NCBI RefSeq assembly: GCF_021190955.1
Contig: NZ_JAIOAO010000003.1
Location: forward strand, 1,302,001 to 1,366,000
DNA from: Parachryseolinea silvisoli
GTDB taxonomy: Bacteria > Bacteroidota > Bacteroidia > Cytophagales > Cyclobacteriaceae
DNA: 64,000 bases
Direction of reading: 5' to 3'
Both the position numbers and the translations under genes were made by a program. Shown piece by piece: positions 36,401 through 43,972 of the stretch (positions are counted from its first letter, which is position 1; each line of letters opens with the position of its first letter). The notes under the pieces were generated by a model. It made no database searches and was not told where the DNA came from. It saw only the letters and a list, made by a program, of their open reading frames with translations.

Positions 36401-39400
36401 AAATCCGAACGGCACATTTGTCAAGGTCAGGGTCGGCGTGGTTGTGCCACTATAAACACCACCATCCGTAAGATAGGATGAGCCTTGCTTCCATTTATAC
36501 GTAAGACCTGCGCCGGTAGCCGTCACCGAGAATTGTATTGTACCATCTTCGCAGATCGTCGCCGGCACTGGCTGTTGCGTCACCACTACATTGGCATTCA
36601 GTTGAAGCTGCGCGCTATTGCTAACCGCAGGCGGCGCACAGGTTCCCGACGCTACCGCGCGGTACAGATAACCTTGATAAGCTAATGGAATACCGGTTAA
36701 GGTCAATGTCGATGTCGTGGCGTTTGTATACACACCACCATTCACGATCGGGTTGTACTGAAGCCCGCCATCCGTGCTCACTTGCCAGGCATAGGTCAAC
36801 CCTGTTCCCGTCGCCGCAACGGAGAAAGACGTGCTTCCCCCCTCGCATACCGGTGTATTGTTTACGGGGGATGCGGTAATAACCGGCTTGCTGTTCACAC
36901 GCAGCAATACGACCGAGCTTGTAGCAGTGTTGCAAGTGCCAGTAACCACGACACTGAACTGACTATTGTCCATTCCCGCGGGTACATTCGTAAGCGTCAA
37001 CGTAGAAGTTAACGCTCCACTGAAAACACCACCATCCGATAAGCTCGTGCTTCCTTGTTTCCATTGATACGTCAGTCCAGCACCTGTCGCTGTAACCGAA
37101 AACTGTGTCGAGCCGTCTTCACAAATGGTCGCTGTCGCCGGCTGTTGCGTAATCACGGGATTCGCTTGCACCGTTAACAACGCCGCATCACTGAACACCT
37201 GAGGTGCACAGGTGCCACTGATTCGGACCCGGTATAAATATCCCTGGTACGACAGGGGTACGTTGGTCAAGGTCAGTGTTTGCATGGCCACGCCACCGTA
37301 TACGCCGCCATTGCTCAGCGCTGTATAGGATGTGCCGCCGTTGGTACTCACCTGCCACTGGTACGAGGGATTGGTCGTAACACCGGGATCTACTGTAAAG
37401 GTCGTGCTGCCGCCCTGACAAATAACCTGCGCCACCGGGTCTCCACTCACGGCCACTTCCGGTCCTTCATTGATCGACAGCGTCCCGTTGTTGCTGAGCA
37501 ACGTACCACACGTGCCGGTAATCGTCACCGTATACTGACGGCCATGGAAGCTGCTCGTAACACCTGTCAGCATCAGCACCGCACTGTTGGCCCCGCTATA
37601 TACACCACCGTTGGTAATCGGTACGCCGTTTTCATGCCATTGATAGCTGAGGCTGGTGCCTGTCGCCGTAACCGAAAACTGGGCCGTGCTCCCCTCGCAG
37701 ACCGTAGTGGGTTGAGGTTGTGCTGTAATCGCCGGAGGCGTATTTACCTCCAGCAACCCACTATTGCTAAAAATACTGGGTGAACATGTCCCGGTAATGC
37801 GGGCTCTATATAAATAACCGTTATAAGACGCCGGCGTTCCCGCTAGCGTCAACGTGGCCGTCGTTGCTCCTGTATACACGCCCCCGTCGGTCACCGTGGA
37901 ATAGCTCGAACCGCCATTGGTACTTACCTGCCACAGATACACCGCGTTGGTCGTCACACCAGCGTTAACCGTGAAGGTTGCTCCTCCACCGGCACAAATT
38001 ACCTGATTGCCGGGATGGCCCGTCACCTCTGGTTTTTCAAGCACCGTAAGTGTACCCCCGGCACTCAAAACTGTCCCGCAGGTACCGTTCACCTCTACCG
38101 TATAGACACGATTATTTTGTATGCTCTGTGCCGCCAACACGGTCAGCGTAGCCGTCGTAACATTGCTGTAGCTGGCGTTGTTCACCAGGTTTACGCCATC
38201 TTCTTTCCATTGGTAGGTAAGCCCTGCCCCCGTTGCCACCACCTGGAACTGAGCATTGCTGTCCTCGCACACCACTACGGAAGCAGTGGGTTCTGTCGTA
38301 ATCGCTGTGCTGGCATTCACGCCCAGAATAGCACCGTTACTAAATATCGGCGAACCACACGTGCCCGACACTTGCGCGCGGTAAACATGTGCGTTCAGGG
38401 TCGTTGTCGCGCCGGTAATTTGCAACGTATTGGTCGTTGCGCCGCTGTATACACCCCCGTCGGTTATATTTGAATACGTCGAGCCGCTGTTAGTACTCAC
38501 CTGCCACTGAATAACCGGAGCGGTTGTCGCGCCCGGGTTGACCGTGAAGGTGGCGTCGCTCCCCGCACAAATGGTCTGCGCTATAGGATGGCCACCGGTG
38601 GCTACTTCGGCGTTCTCCTGAATGGTGAGCGGCACCGCGATGCTGGTCGCCGTATTGCAAGCACCGGAAACGACCAGGTTATACGTCCGACCGTTATAGG
38701 CACTGGTTGGCCCGATAATAGTCAGGGTCGGTGTCGTAACACCCGAAAATACTGCAGAGTTCGATATGTTTGAGCCATTCTGCCGCCATTGATAGGTCAA
38801 GCCGGAACCAGTGGCCGCAGCCGAAAACTGAATAAACCCGCCTTCACAGACCGCCTGGGCAACAGGCTCGGTCGTGATCGTCGCGGTGGCCTGTACACGC
38901 AGCAAAGCGCTGTTGCTCACCGCTGGCGGCGTACAGCTACCCGTTGCCACCGCCCGATACAGGTAGCCATCATAGCCCACGGGCACGGCCGTCAATACCA
39001 GCGATGACGTTGTCGCTCCGCTGTATACCCCACCGTTCGACACCGGGCCATAGGAAACACCACTGTCGGTACTCACCTGCCAGGTATAGGACACGCCGGT
39101 ACCGCTCGCCGCTACCGTAATAGTAGTATTGGTTCCCTGACAGATTACCGGCGGCATAGCCACCGGGTGGCTGGTAATAACAGGTTTGGTATTAACCGTG
39201 AGCGCTACCGGTGTGCTGGTGGCATTCGCGCAGGCCGACGAAACTGCTACTGAATATTGGTTGTTGTTATACGAAGCCGGAACATTGCTCAACGTAAGCG
39301 TAGCGCTACTACTACCGCTATAGATGCTGTTATCTGAGATGGGACTGCCATTGGCAGTCCAGGCATATGTCAGGTTAGTGCCCGTAGCCGTTACTCGAAA

Positions 39401-41422
39401 TTGCACGGTACCATCTTCACACACCGACGCAAGCGTCGGTGCAGTCGTGATCGACGCGCTGCTCTGAACCGTCAGCAAGGCTCCGTTGCTCGTAACACCC
39501 GGCGTACACAAGCCGCTGATCACGGCCCTGTATAAATTACCATTGTAACTGGCCGGCAGGTTCGAAAGGCTTAAGATGCCCGTGGTGTAGTCACTATAAA
39601 TGCCACCACCGTCAGACACGATCGGACTATAGGTCAGGCCACCGTTCGTACTCACCTGCCATTGGTAAGACACCCCGGTCGTCACCCCCGCGTCTACCGT
39701 GAAGCTCACTGGCGCAGCATTTAATTGACACGTCGTCTGACTAACAGGTTGCCCGACAATCTCCGGACGCTCGTGTACTGTCAGCCGTGCGGGTGCCGAA
39801 ATAGCATCGGGTAAACAACTTCCTTTTACGACCGCGCGATAGCGGTATCCGTCCATTGTCGAGGTGACCGCCGATACCGTCAACGACGGCGAAGTTGTTG
39901 CGCTTCCCAGGTTAACAAAACCGCCACCGTTGTCCACCTGCCACTGATAGGTCAGGTCAGCGCCTGTCGCCACCACGGTAAACGAAGCATCCAGTCCTTC
40001 GCATATGACCGCGTCTGTCGGTGGATTGGTCACGGCAGGTAGATCACTGTAGCGGATCTGTACATGGTCAACTGTCGATGGGCACGCGCCGTTTGTCACC
40101 GCCCACTGGAATATATATGTACCATAGGCACTTACCGTGGCTGTGCTATTGGCTTGTGTGTTGTCGCTAAGCAATACCGTACCAGGGCCGCTAACTTTCG
40201 TCCACGTTCCCGATCCAATCGCCGGTGTATTACCCGCCAGCGTGGCCACCGCGCCGCAGACATCCGCATCCGGACCGGCATTCGCCGCGGTAGCGGCTTG
40301 GGTTGTCACGTTTATTTTGTCTGTCAGATACGTGTCGCAGGTGGTTGTGGGATTACGCGCGTATACCTTCATGGTTGTGCCGGCGGCAATCGCGTTGCTG
40401 GTAATAACAATATCACCGCCCGTCCCCCCCACAAATCCACTGAGCACCGCACTGGTAGCATCGTCTTGCAATTGATACGAAACACCGCTCTGCGATCCTT
40501 GCACCGTCACCGCTACAGTACCACCCGCACAGATGGTTGTCGTAGCAGGCGAAACCGTTGGCGTTGTCAACGGCTCGGGATAGATCGTTACCGTACGAAC
40601 ATCAAGGCAGGATGGCACAAAAGCCACATAATCATTGGTCGCAGACCAGTTCGTATTGTTTCTGCCCGGCACAACATATGACACCGTGGAGGCTCCCACT
40701 TGCGGGCCTTCTATTCCTTGCGACGCCGAGCTGGAGGATAAGTTGATGGAGGGTGAGTGTATTTCAACAATGTTGGTAGTCTCGTGCAATTGAATCTGTG
40801 TCGTTACCAGCGTCAGCGCCGCTACCCGTCGGATGTTGGTATACCGTACGACAAACACCCTGTTCGGCGCCGTGCCCGTTAAGAAATAGTCAATCGTACC
40901 GCCAAGGGTTGGATCCAGGTCATCCCATGCTGCTGCAATAATATTATCAGGATCGGTCGCAGTCGTTAAGGCATCGTTATTCGAAGTTGCCACCGAGCTC
41001 GGACCAAATCCAATCAGTCCGTTTGAACCGATTCGCACAGCCGTTTGATCATTGCCGAAGAAGTTAAACGTAAAGCCGATGGGAATTGCGGCTGTCAGAT
41101 CGTCGTTCGCCAGGCTTACCGTTGTCCCGGTGGCCGACAAAGGATTATAGGTACCCGTGGTAGAAACAGTATACGTGTTGGCATCGCCATTTGTCGCGAT
41201 CAGCGTGTGTGTTCCAACACCTGCCGCCGCCGGATCAAACGTCGAGCCGGTGACACCAGGGCCATAATAGTAAGTCCCTCCTGTCAACGTAAAGGCTGGA
41301 GCATCGACGCAGTACGACGGATTGAGATTGGTAAAAGTACATTGTGCCGACGCGTCTAACGCCGGCATCAACAGTCCAATCCATCCAAAAATAAGCGCTG
41401 CTAAGAGGGGTCTTATTGGCAT
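30491..41422 (-). CDS. Giant T9SS-secreted multidomain protein with Ig-like and PKD repeats
   Basis: A 3643-residue surface or secreted protein. The signal peptide (1-27, ending LDASA) is followed by a Cys-containing head with a jelly-roll-like segment (IGFTFNFFGNDQTAV, GSNGLIGFGPSS). Residues of about 285-1892 hold about 16 Ig-like domains; 14 of these form seven tandem two-domain units. Next come six PKD-like domains (about 1892-2448, each with ICSG...TFTW...VTY.ITP...C.G), three GADF-type domains (about 2448-2744, with TNDPD.GPCT), two PKD domains (WEWDFDDGN, YSWNFDDGD), a beta-sandwich with YQTDFEDGQGAWI (about 3113-3307), an Omp28-like domain without its cysteines (NVLVEHFTNNFSQPS), and a type A T9SS sorting domain (LKIYPNPASKQINLFLGT ... 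SSLPNGIYVLSIQASGKAVL). A role as a very long adhesin or surface fibre is inferred. It is the last gene of the 30491-47122 cassette, 77 bp after the lipoprotein gene; a weak -7 box TACATTTT lies at 41461-41468. Confidence 0.93.
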   Translation of the reverse strand: MPIRPLLAALIFGWIGLLMPALDASAQCTFTNLNPSYCVDAPAFTLTGGTYYYGPGVTGSTFDPAAAGVGTHTLIATNGDANTYTVSTTGTYNPLSATGTTVSLANDDLTAAIPIGFTFNFFGNDQTAVRIGSNGLIGFGPSSVATSNNDALTTATDPDNIIAAAWDDLDPTLGGTIDYFLTGTAPNRVFVVRYTNIRRVAALTLVTTQIQLHETTNIVEIHSPSINLSSSSASQGIEGPQVGASTVSYVVPGRNNTNWSATNDYVAFVPSCLDVRTVTIYPEPLTTPTVSPATTTICAGGTVAVTVQGSQSGVSYQLQDDATSAVLSGFVGGTGGDIVITSNAIAAGTTMKVYARNPTTTCDTYLTDKINVTTQAATAANAGPDADVCGAVATLAGNTPAIGSGTWTKVSGPGTVLLSDNTQANSTATVSAYGTYIFQWAVTNGACPSTVDHVQIRYSDLPAVTNPPTDAVICEGLDASFTVVATGADLTYQWQVDNGGGFVNLGSATTSPSLTVSAVTSTMDGYRYRAVVKGSCLPDAISAPARLTVHERPEIVGQPVSQTTCQLNAAPVSFTVDAGVTTGVSYQWQVSTNGGLTYSPIVSDGGGIYSDYTTGILSLSNLPASYNGNLYRAVISGLCTPGVTSNGALLTVQSSASITTAPTLASVCEDGTVQFRVTATGTNLTYAWTANGSPISDNSIYSGSSSATLTLSNVPASYNNNQYSVAVSSACANATSTPVALTVNTKPVITSHPVAMPPVICQGTNTTITVAASGTGVSYTWQVSTDSGVSYGPVSNGGVYSGATTSSLVLTAVPVGYDGYLYRAVATGSCTPPAVSNSALLRVQATATITTEPVAQAVCEGGFIQFSAAATGSGLTYQWRQNGSNISNSAVFSGVTTPTLTIIGPTSAYNGRTYNLVVSGACNTATSIAVPLTIQENAEVATGGHPIAQTICAGSDATFTVNPGATTAPVIQWQVSTNSGSTYSNITDGGVYSGATTNTLQITGATTTLNAHVYRAQVSGTCGSPIFSNGAILGVNASTAITTEPTASVVVCEDSNAQFQVVATGAGLTYQWKEDGVNLVNNASYSNVTTATLTVLAAQSIQNNRVYTVEVNGTCGTVLSAGGTLTVLEKPEVTGHPGNQVICAGGGATFTVNAGVTTNAVYLWQVSTNGGSSYSTVTDGGVYTGATTATLTLAGTPASYNGYLYRARITGTCSPSIFSNSGLLEVNTPPAITAQPQPTTVCEGSTAQFSVTATGTSLSYQWHENGVPITNGGVYSGANSAVLMLTGVTSSFHGRQYTVTITGTCGTLLSNNGTLSINEGPEVAVSGDPVAQVICQGGSTTFTVDPGVTTNPSYQWQVSTNGGTSYTALSNGGVYGGVAMQTLTLTNVPLSYQGYLYRVRISGTCAPQVFSDAALLTVQANPVITQQPATATICEDGSTQFSVTATGAGLTYQWKQGSTSLSDGGVFSGALTSTLTLTNVPAGMDNSQFSVVVTGTCNTATSSVVLLRVNSKPVITASPVNNTPVCEGGSTSFSVAATGTGLTYAWQVSTDGGLQYNPIVNGGVYTNATTSTLTLTGIPLAYQGYLYRAVASGTCAPPAVSNSAQLQLNANVVVTQQPVPATICEDGTIQFSVTATGAGLTYKWKQGSSYLTDGGVYSGTTTPTLTLTNVPFGFNGNQYSVEIGGTCVGATSTVVALTVQHKPVIVGQPSNSAPVCEGGNASFTVVATGTTAPTYGWEVSTNGGVSYTAVTNGGVYSGATTSVLTLTSAPYVYNGYLYRAIVRGACEPPAVSNSAVLTIQNQVSITSHPVNADVCEDGSTQFTVAAIGAGLTYKWKQGAAYLSDGGVFSGTTTPTLTLSNIPLTLNGEQFSVEITGACSTLTSNTASLTLRTKPTAFAADASICTGQTTNIAITNPNSVSGTAFTWTVQSAVNVTGASAGGGTATIAQQLFVTDGVSMGTVTYLIQPAAAGCTGPGFAVHVTVTPLPIAAASPQSICSGTATSVTITNTNGVTGTGYTWVVQAFSNVSGQSAGDGSVISQVLTTVDGVNPGTVTYRITPHVNGCTGNVVDVTVTVNPQPSITNPPSTLVQEICSGTALSFSPTASITPGTTFTWESTVIGSLSGVTSTGTGAITDSPINTANTTGVIIYKITPSAGSCSGTPVNYVVSVRPKPTAYADGQTICSGESTTVTISNPNSVAGTTYMWTVLAAGTNNVSGAAAGAGNVIRQALTSTDGLTTGTVTYQITPYSGDCPGVPFDVTVTVKPVPVINNPPTDLTRQLCSGELLSFTPTSAISGVNFAWVRTFTGPIDPASVPASGSGALSHMPVNTGNAVGIITYVFTPSVGGCTGPTVNLVVHVKPLPSAQAGDVTICSGERAQIAILPAPQNVSGTTFTWTAAADANIAGAASGDGSVIDQLLTTTNASVGQVVYTIYPAANGCTGPLSTVTVTVNPAVTVAAGADFSVCEADVMPMNVPLTGTIGGGASDGTWFIKTGDGSISASTTTTLKEVLATYTAVDADVARGFVKLYLITNDPDLTGPCTTKTDTLMIFFNRRARIVPLVDYVVCEPNRIDLSGTLAGNAVNGAWSIVSAAGSLSVSSVTTDMRVNAPYTTALPADINQTLIFRLTANDPDGSGPCTAVFDEVNILVQESAKVFAGADFAICENDVVHLNGSMSGATTQTTWTGGDGDPVRYSDVNDLHSLYTPTTVDSVAGYIIFTLTSNDPDAGGPCTAVSDQVELTINRLPKPSIFGLEPAYAENDPIEVLQGFPQGPGGVFTGPGIQAGTSWFDPTHANIGINIITYTFTDANSCVGSVSQTVIVNPLTDINFGVQTGTGVADFSTEPRICTNVGKARLVGDPPVSTGSPTTGFASPLTPGILGSDGAGQYVNTDGLLAGEYFVEYTYTNASGAISKMLKRIVINASPQAVIGANNSCVTDSVSFVDLSTIPNNTFDGHINGWEWDFDDGNVKKTIQNPKWKYSREGYYNVTLTVKTDQNCTAVTEKQIFIGTKPKVDFTWTKICSGEATKFQSKSEIALGTIQEYSWNFDDGDVLPFGEAADNVPAGTHGGRTQGTYEKPSHQYQAFQTYRVNLRVRTDVGCEKDTTIAVYILDYHLPVSSNGYQTDFEDGQGAWIKVENGNPSSWEFGVPNGDMIRGAFSGDSAWWTGGNPNPGAAPYYSTYYGSEDSYVLGPCVNLSALERPMASIRYWSDTQKNFDGAVLQYSSDGGQNWRVVGADSERGIDWYNGSNLSGKPGGQDNFAWTDMTNGWRNGRFNLNDLPKDTVVFRIAFGANEDNDAGRILNGFAFDDIYIGEKERNVLVEHFTNNFSQPSLAADDYIDQLNPADHIKLQYHITTPGFDQIAVDNTEDPAVRSQLYGVSQPPLAVMDGIFGNYYGMNFTGAYQKITDDELDRRSLEAPSFRIEIEIDPTAPSNVLRATVKYTFIDQEQTFTPPMILHAALVEDNIEIGTSGRYNHNSLRKLLFGPEGFLINEPLEIGKVYTRTIEYPIQVPITDGSNLSLLAFAQDKASRRILQTEIRKIEETKTPMTPVGLPDDPATAALAKLKIYPNPASKQINLFLGTRLERDYSWKVVDQRGITVLDGEVNRNLAAPQAVDISSLPNGIYVLSIQASGKAVLYTKIVVLN
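35745..39770 (-). repeat. Seven tandem units of about 575 bp inside the giant gene
   Basis: Each unit encodes two different Ig-like domains. The longer A type has VSTNGG..Y and YLYRA.VSGTC; the shorter B type has CEDG..QF, LTY.WKQ and a Y.V.V.GTC end. The starts of successive B domains fall near 39440, 38870, 38290, 37720, 37145, 36575 and 35995, giving a regular 570-580 bp spacing. Units are clearly related at both protein and DNA level but not identical. Confidence 0.85.
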
Positions 41423-41499
41423 AAAAGGCAGATACTAAACTATTTATCGATTTCCGACGAAAAATGTAACCTCGTTTTACGTCCGCACGGGTCTTCCCC

Positions 41500-42825
41500 T
41501 CAATCCAATAACTCGCCCTGTGCGTTCAACTTGAATAAGGCGATCTTTCGCTGGGTTTCCAGCTCGATTGTTCCCAATACGAGAATGCGTCCATCCGGCA
41601 GCTCCGCTACCGCCGCACCCCGGCTGTTTTTATCAAAGGCACCAAAGGTCACCGACCAACGCGGCGCACTCGACAAGTCCACTTGCGTTAGTCGGATGGT
41701 CGATCCCAGGGTGGTCTTTTCATGACCCAACAGCAGAAATCCGCTAGAATATACAGCCGGCGCAACCGCATGCGCAAGGAAAGAACCAGACAGTCCCCTG
41801 ACAATACCTTCATCGATCAACCCACGCGTGCTGTTGCGACGGCAATAATACAGGTCTCCCCAGGCATCCGGATTTACTACAATGCCATTATCAATAGCAG
41901 ACGTGCCGAACTCGTAATACCCTCCGCCCAGTGCCGCCGGAACCTGAATGGCCGATGCCAGCCGCTCCTCCCTTGTGTTATCTCCTGAAAATGCTACTGA
42001 GGCAACGGAAAGACCATTGTCGTCCAGTACCCACGAATTGAAGTTTGATTCATATTGTGTATCGATACCTCGCAAACCATCTGAATATGTAAACCAGTAA
42101 AATTCTGACGGAGATTTTTCTAATACCTTGATCCCCGAACCGATATGCTCACCCAGCGACTGACCCCGTGGCTCGACATCTTCCACCGTCACCCAAGCGC
42201 GTGTAAAATCACGGTTGAAGCCAATCGCGAACAAATCTTCAAAATCCAAGTCAGACGCCCCAGACATCGGTTCCTCATAAATCGTTTCATCCGCTGAGCT
42301 TCCTGTTACAGCAAAGCCGCCGTTGGACAAGGCTGTGATGCCATACGCAAATTGCGTAGCCCACCTCCCGCCGTTTCTGCCAAAATACATGCTGTCGATT
42401 ACCGAGCCATCGCCGCGAATACGCAGCACCTTAAAGTCATAAATGTTATCGTTGGTACTGGGATCTGTGCCATAAAGTGTATTGGACAGGATCAGAAAAT
42501 TTCCGTCTGCCGTCGGTTCAAGGTCTTGCGCATTTTCGTCATTACCCCCAATGGCCCCAAATCGTTCTTCCCACAGCACCTCGCCACGCGCACCGACCTT
42601 TATCAGTACCATGCGTTTGTTCCGTCCCAACACTTGTGTATTCCCGAGCAGCAATGCCGTACCATCGGCGTTCACCACCATGTCGACCGCATCCTGGTTG
42701 CCGTCTTCACCATAATATTTAATGAAGTAATTCTGAAATTCTCCCTCAAAGTCTTGCTTGGTGTCGCAGGCAAACAGGACCATCAGCAGCCCCAGGAAGA
42801 TATAGTTATTTCTCCGTAGTGACAT
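41500..42825 (-). CDS. Hypothetical lipoprotein, beta-propeller-like
   Basis: A 441-residue lipoprotein with lipobox LFAC (Cys20) and an acidic segment after it (DTKQDFEGE), which may act as a surface export signal. The mature part has repeating segments of the type found in beta-propellers: DMVVNADGTALLLGNTQVLG, DLEPTADGNFLILSNTLYG, GITALSNGGFAVTGSSADE and AAVAELPDGRILVLGTIELE. I do not recognise a named family. Its start overlaps the end of the barrel gene by 20 nt, and the giant T9SS gene follows 77 bp downstream. It may be a surface partner of the giant protein; this is inferred from gene order. Confidence 0.72.
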   Translation of the reverse strand: MSLRRNNYIFLGLLMVLFACDTKQDFEGEFQNYFIKYYGEDGNQDAVDMVVNADGTALLLGNTQVLGRNKRMVLIKVGARGEVLWEERFGAIGGNDENAQDLEPTADGNFLILSNTLYGTDPSTNDNIYDFKVLRIRGDGSVIDSMYFGRNGGRWATQFAYGITALSNGGFAVTGSSADETIYEEPMSGASDLDFEDLFAIGFNRDFTRAWVTVEDVEPRGQSLGEHIGSGIKVLEKSPSEFYWFTYSDGLRGIDTQYESNFNSWVLDDNGLSVASVAFSGDNTREERLASAIQVPAALGGGYYEFGTSAIDNGIVVNPDAWGDLYYCRRNSTRGLIDEGIVRGLSGSFLAHAVAPAVYSSGFLLLGHEKTTLGSTIRLTQVDLSSAPRWSVTFGAFDKNSRGAAVAELPDGRILVLGTIELETQRKIALFKLNAQGELLD

Positions 42826-43960
42826 GATCCTGCTTTTTAAGATTGCGCATGACAGATTTCGACCGGGCTTTTTTCAGCTTCCGCGGTTTGTAGAGCGGAT
42901 GGATATATCCCACCGACAAGTACAGATGGTCCATCCGGAAGAGGTCGTCCACATAGCCCCACCGTAAAGCGGCTTCAGCATCGGACTGAAAGCCCTCCGA
43001 CGTACGAGGACTGGAATCATCATAGTCATAAATACTGTTATTCGCATCCACCAGGTTGGTAAGCCCGAACGAATAGCGCAAGTCGACAAAGACATAGTCA
43101 AGGTTTACCTTGTATTTCACACCACCGCCAATGTGCCACGAACGATTCAGCATGTTACGCTTCGGTTTGAATTTTAATACCGGGCTTTCGCGGTCGATAT
43201 TCTCCACACGGTCAGCCGTCGGGTTGTAGTTGCGATCGGAATACGTAATGGTTACGCGGTCTCCCAGCAGCACGTCTAGCGACGCTCCCAGGTATACATA
43301 CGGTCTGTATTTTCCCTGGTCATCCGAATATTTGATCGACAGCGGCACCCGCGCCCAGCTTTGGCGATCGTATATGTCGGCAAGGTCGCGACCATAAATG
43401 CCGGACACGCGCTGCTTATAGGAAGAGAAGACATAGGTGCCTTCTAACATCAGGCTGAGGTGATCGTTGTAGTTCCACTCCACGCCGACACCTGCCTGGC
43501 CCCCCGGACGGAGCAAATTCTGCTGGTTTCCGTCCGCCGCCTGGCGGTCAAGAATCGTGTGGACAAAGGACACGTTCGCACCAGCCTTTGCAAACAAGGT
43601 AAAGATGGGCGTCGTGGTAAATTTCGAGCTCAGGTAAACCAGGTCGATCGGGTCGCGCTTTTCATCGGTGACAAACTCGGGATTGGCGCGCAACACTTCG
43701 AGGTAGCTGTTTTCGGCATTAAAGGGATCTTCCAGCAGCAGGTACGTTTCGGACAACAACAAGAATGCCCGCTGGCGCCATTCTTTGTTCTGGTTCTTTT
43801 GCAGACAGTCGCTGAGAATAGACGGTATGACATAGAGATGCCCGGCATTGAACTCATCGGTGGCGCGGTTCAATGCCACCTCACACTCATCCTGGGCCAT
43901 CGCCCGGAAGCTTGCCAGGAGCAGCAGTACGATCCATAGAATTGATTGATACCGTAACAT
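42806..43960 (-). CDS. Outer-membrane barrel protein with N-terminal TPR-like region
   Basis: A 384-residue exported protein. The signal peptide (1-22, ending FRAMA) is followed by a helical TPR-like part (CEVALNRATDEFNAGHLYVI, EDPFNAENSYLEVLRANPEF). From about residue 120 it turns into beta strands of an outer-membrane barrel (FTLFAKAGANVSFVHTI, LSLMLEGTYVFSSYKQ, YRPYVYLGASLDVLLGDRV, YVFVDLRYSFGLTNLV, HLYLSVGYIHPLYK). A basic tail (KPRKLKKARSKSVMRNLKKQ) ends the protein. It lies 12 nt after the NTPase gene and overlaps the lipoprotein gene. A TPR-plus-barrel layout suggests an outer-membrane assembly or anchoring role; the family is not recognised. Confidence 0.72.
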   Translation of the reverse strand: MLRYQSILWIVLLLLASFRAMAQDECEVALNRATDEFNAGHLYVIPSILSDCLQKNQNKEWRQRAFLLLSETYLLLEDPFNAENSYLEVLRANPEFVTDEKRDPIDLVYLSSKFTTTPIFTLFAKAGANVSFVHTILDRQAADGNQQNLLRPGGQAGVGVEWNYNDHLSLMLEGTYVFSSYKQRVSGIYGRDLADIYDRQSWARVPLSIKYSDDQGKYRPYVYLGASLDVLLGDRVTITYSDRNYNPTADRVENIDRESPVLKFKPKRNMLNRSWHIGGGVKYKVNLDYVFVDLRYSFGLTNLVDANNSIYDYDDSSPRTSEGFQSDAEAALRWGYVDDLFRMDHLYLSVGYIHPLYKPRKLKKARSKSVMRNLKKQDHVTTEK

Positions 43961-43972
43961 CCGTTGTTCTGT

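Noticed and set aside
33000-41000. Regular repeats that could be taken for a CRISPR-like or satellite array
   Set aside because: The period is about 575 bp, the sequence is one continuous open frame, and the repeats encode Ig-like domains.
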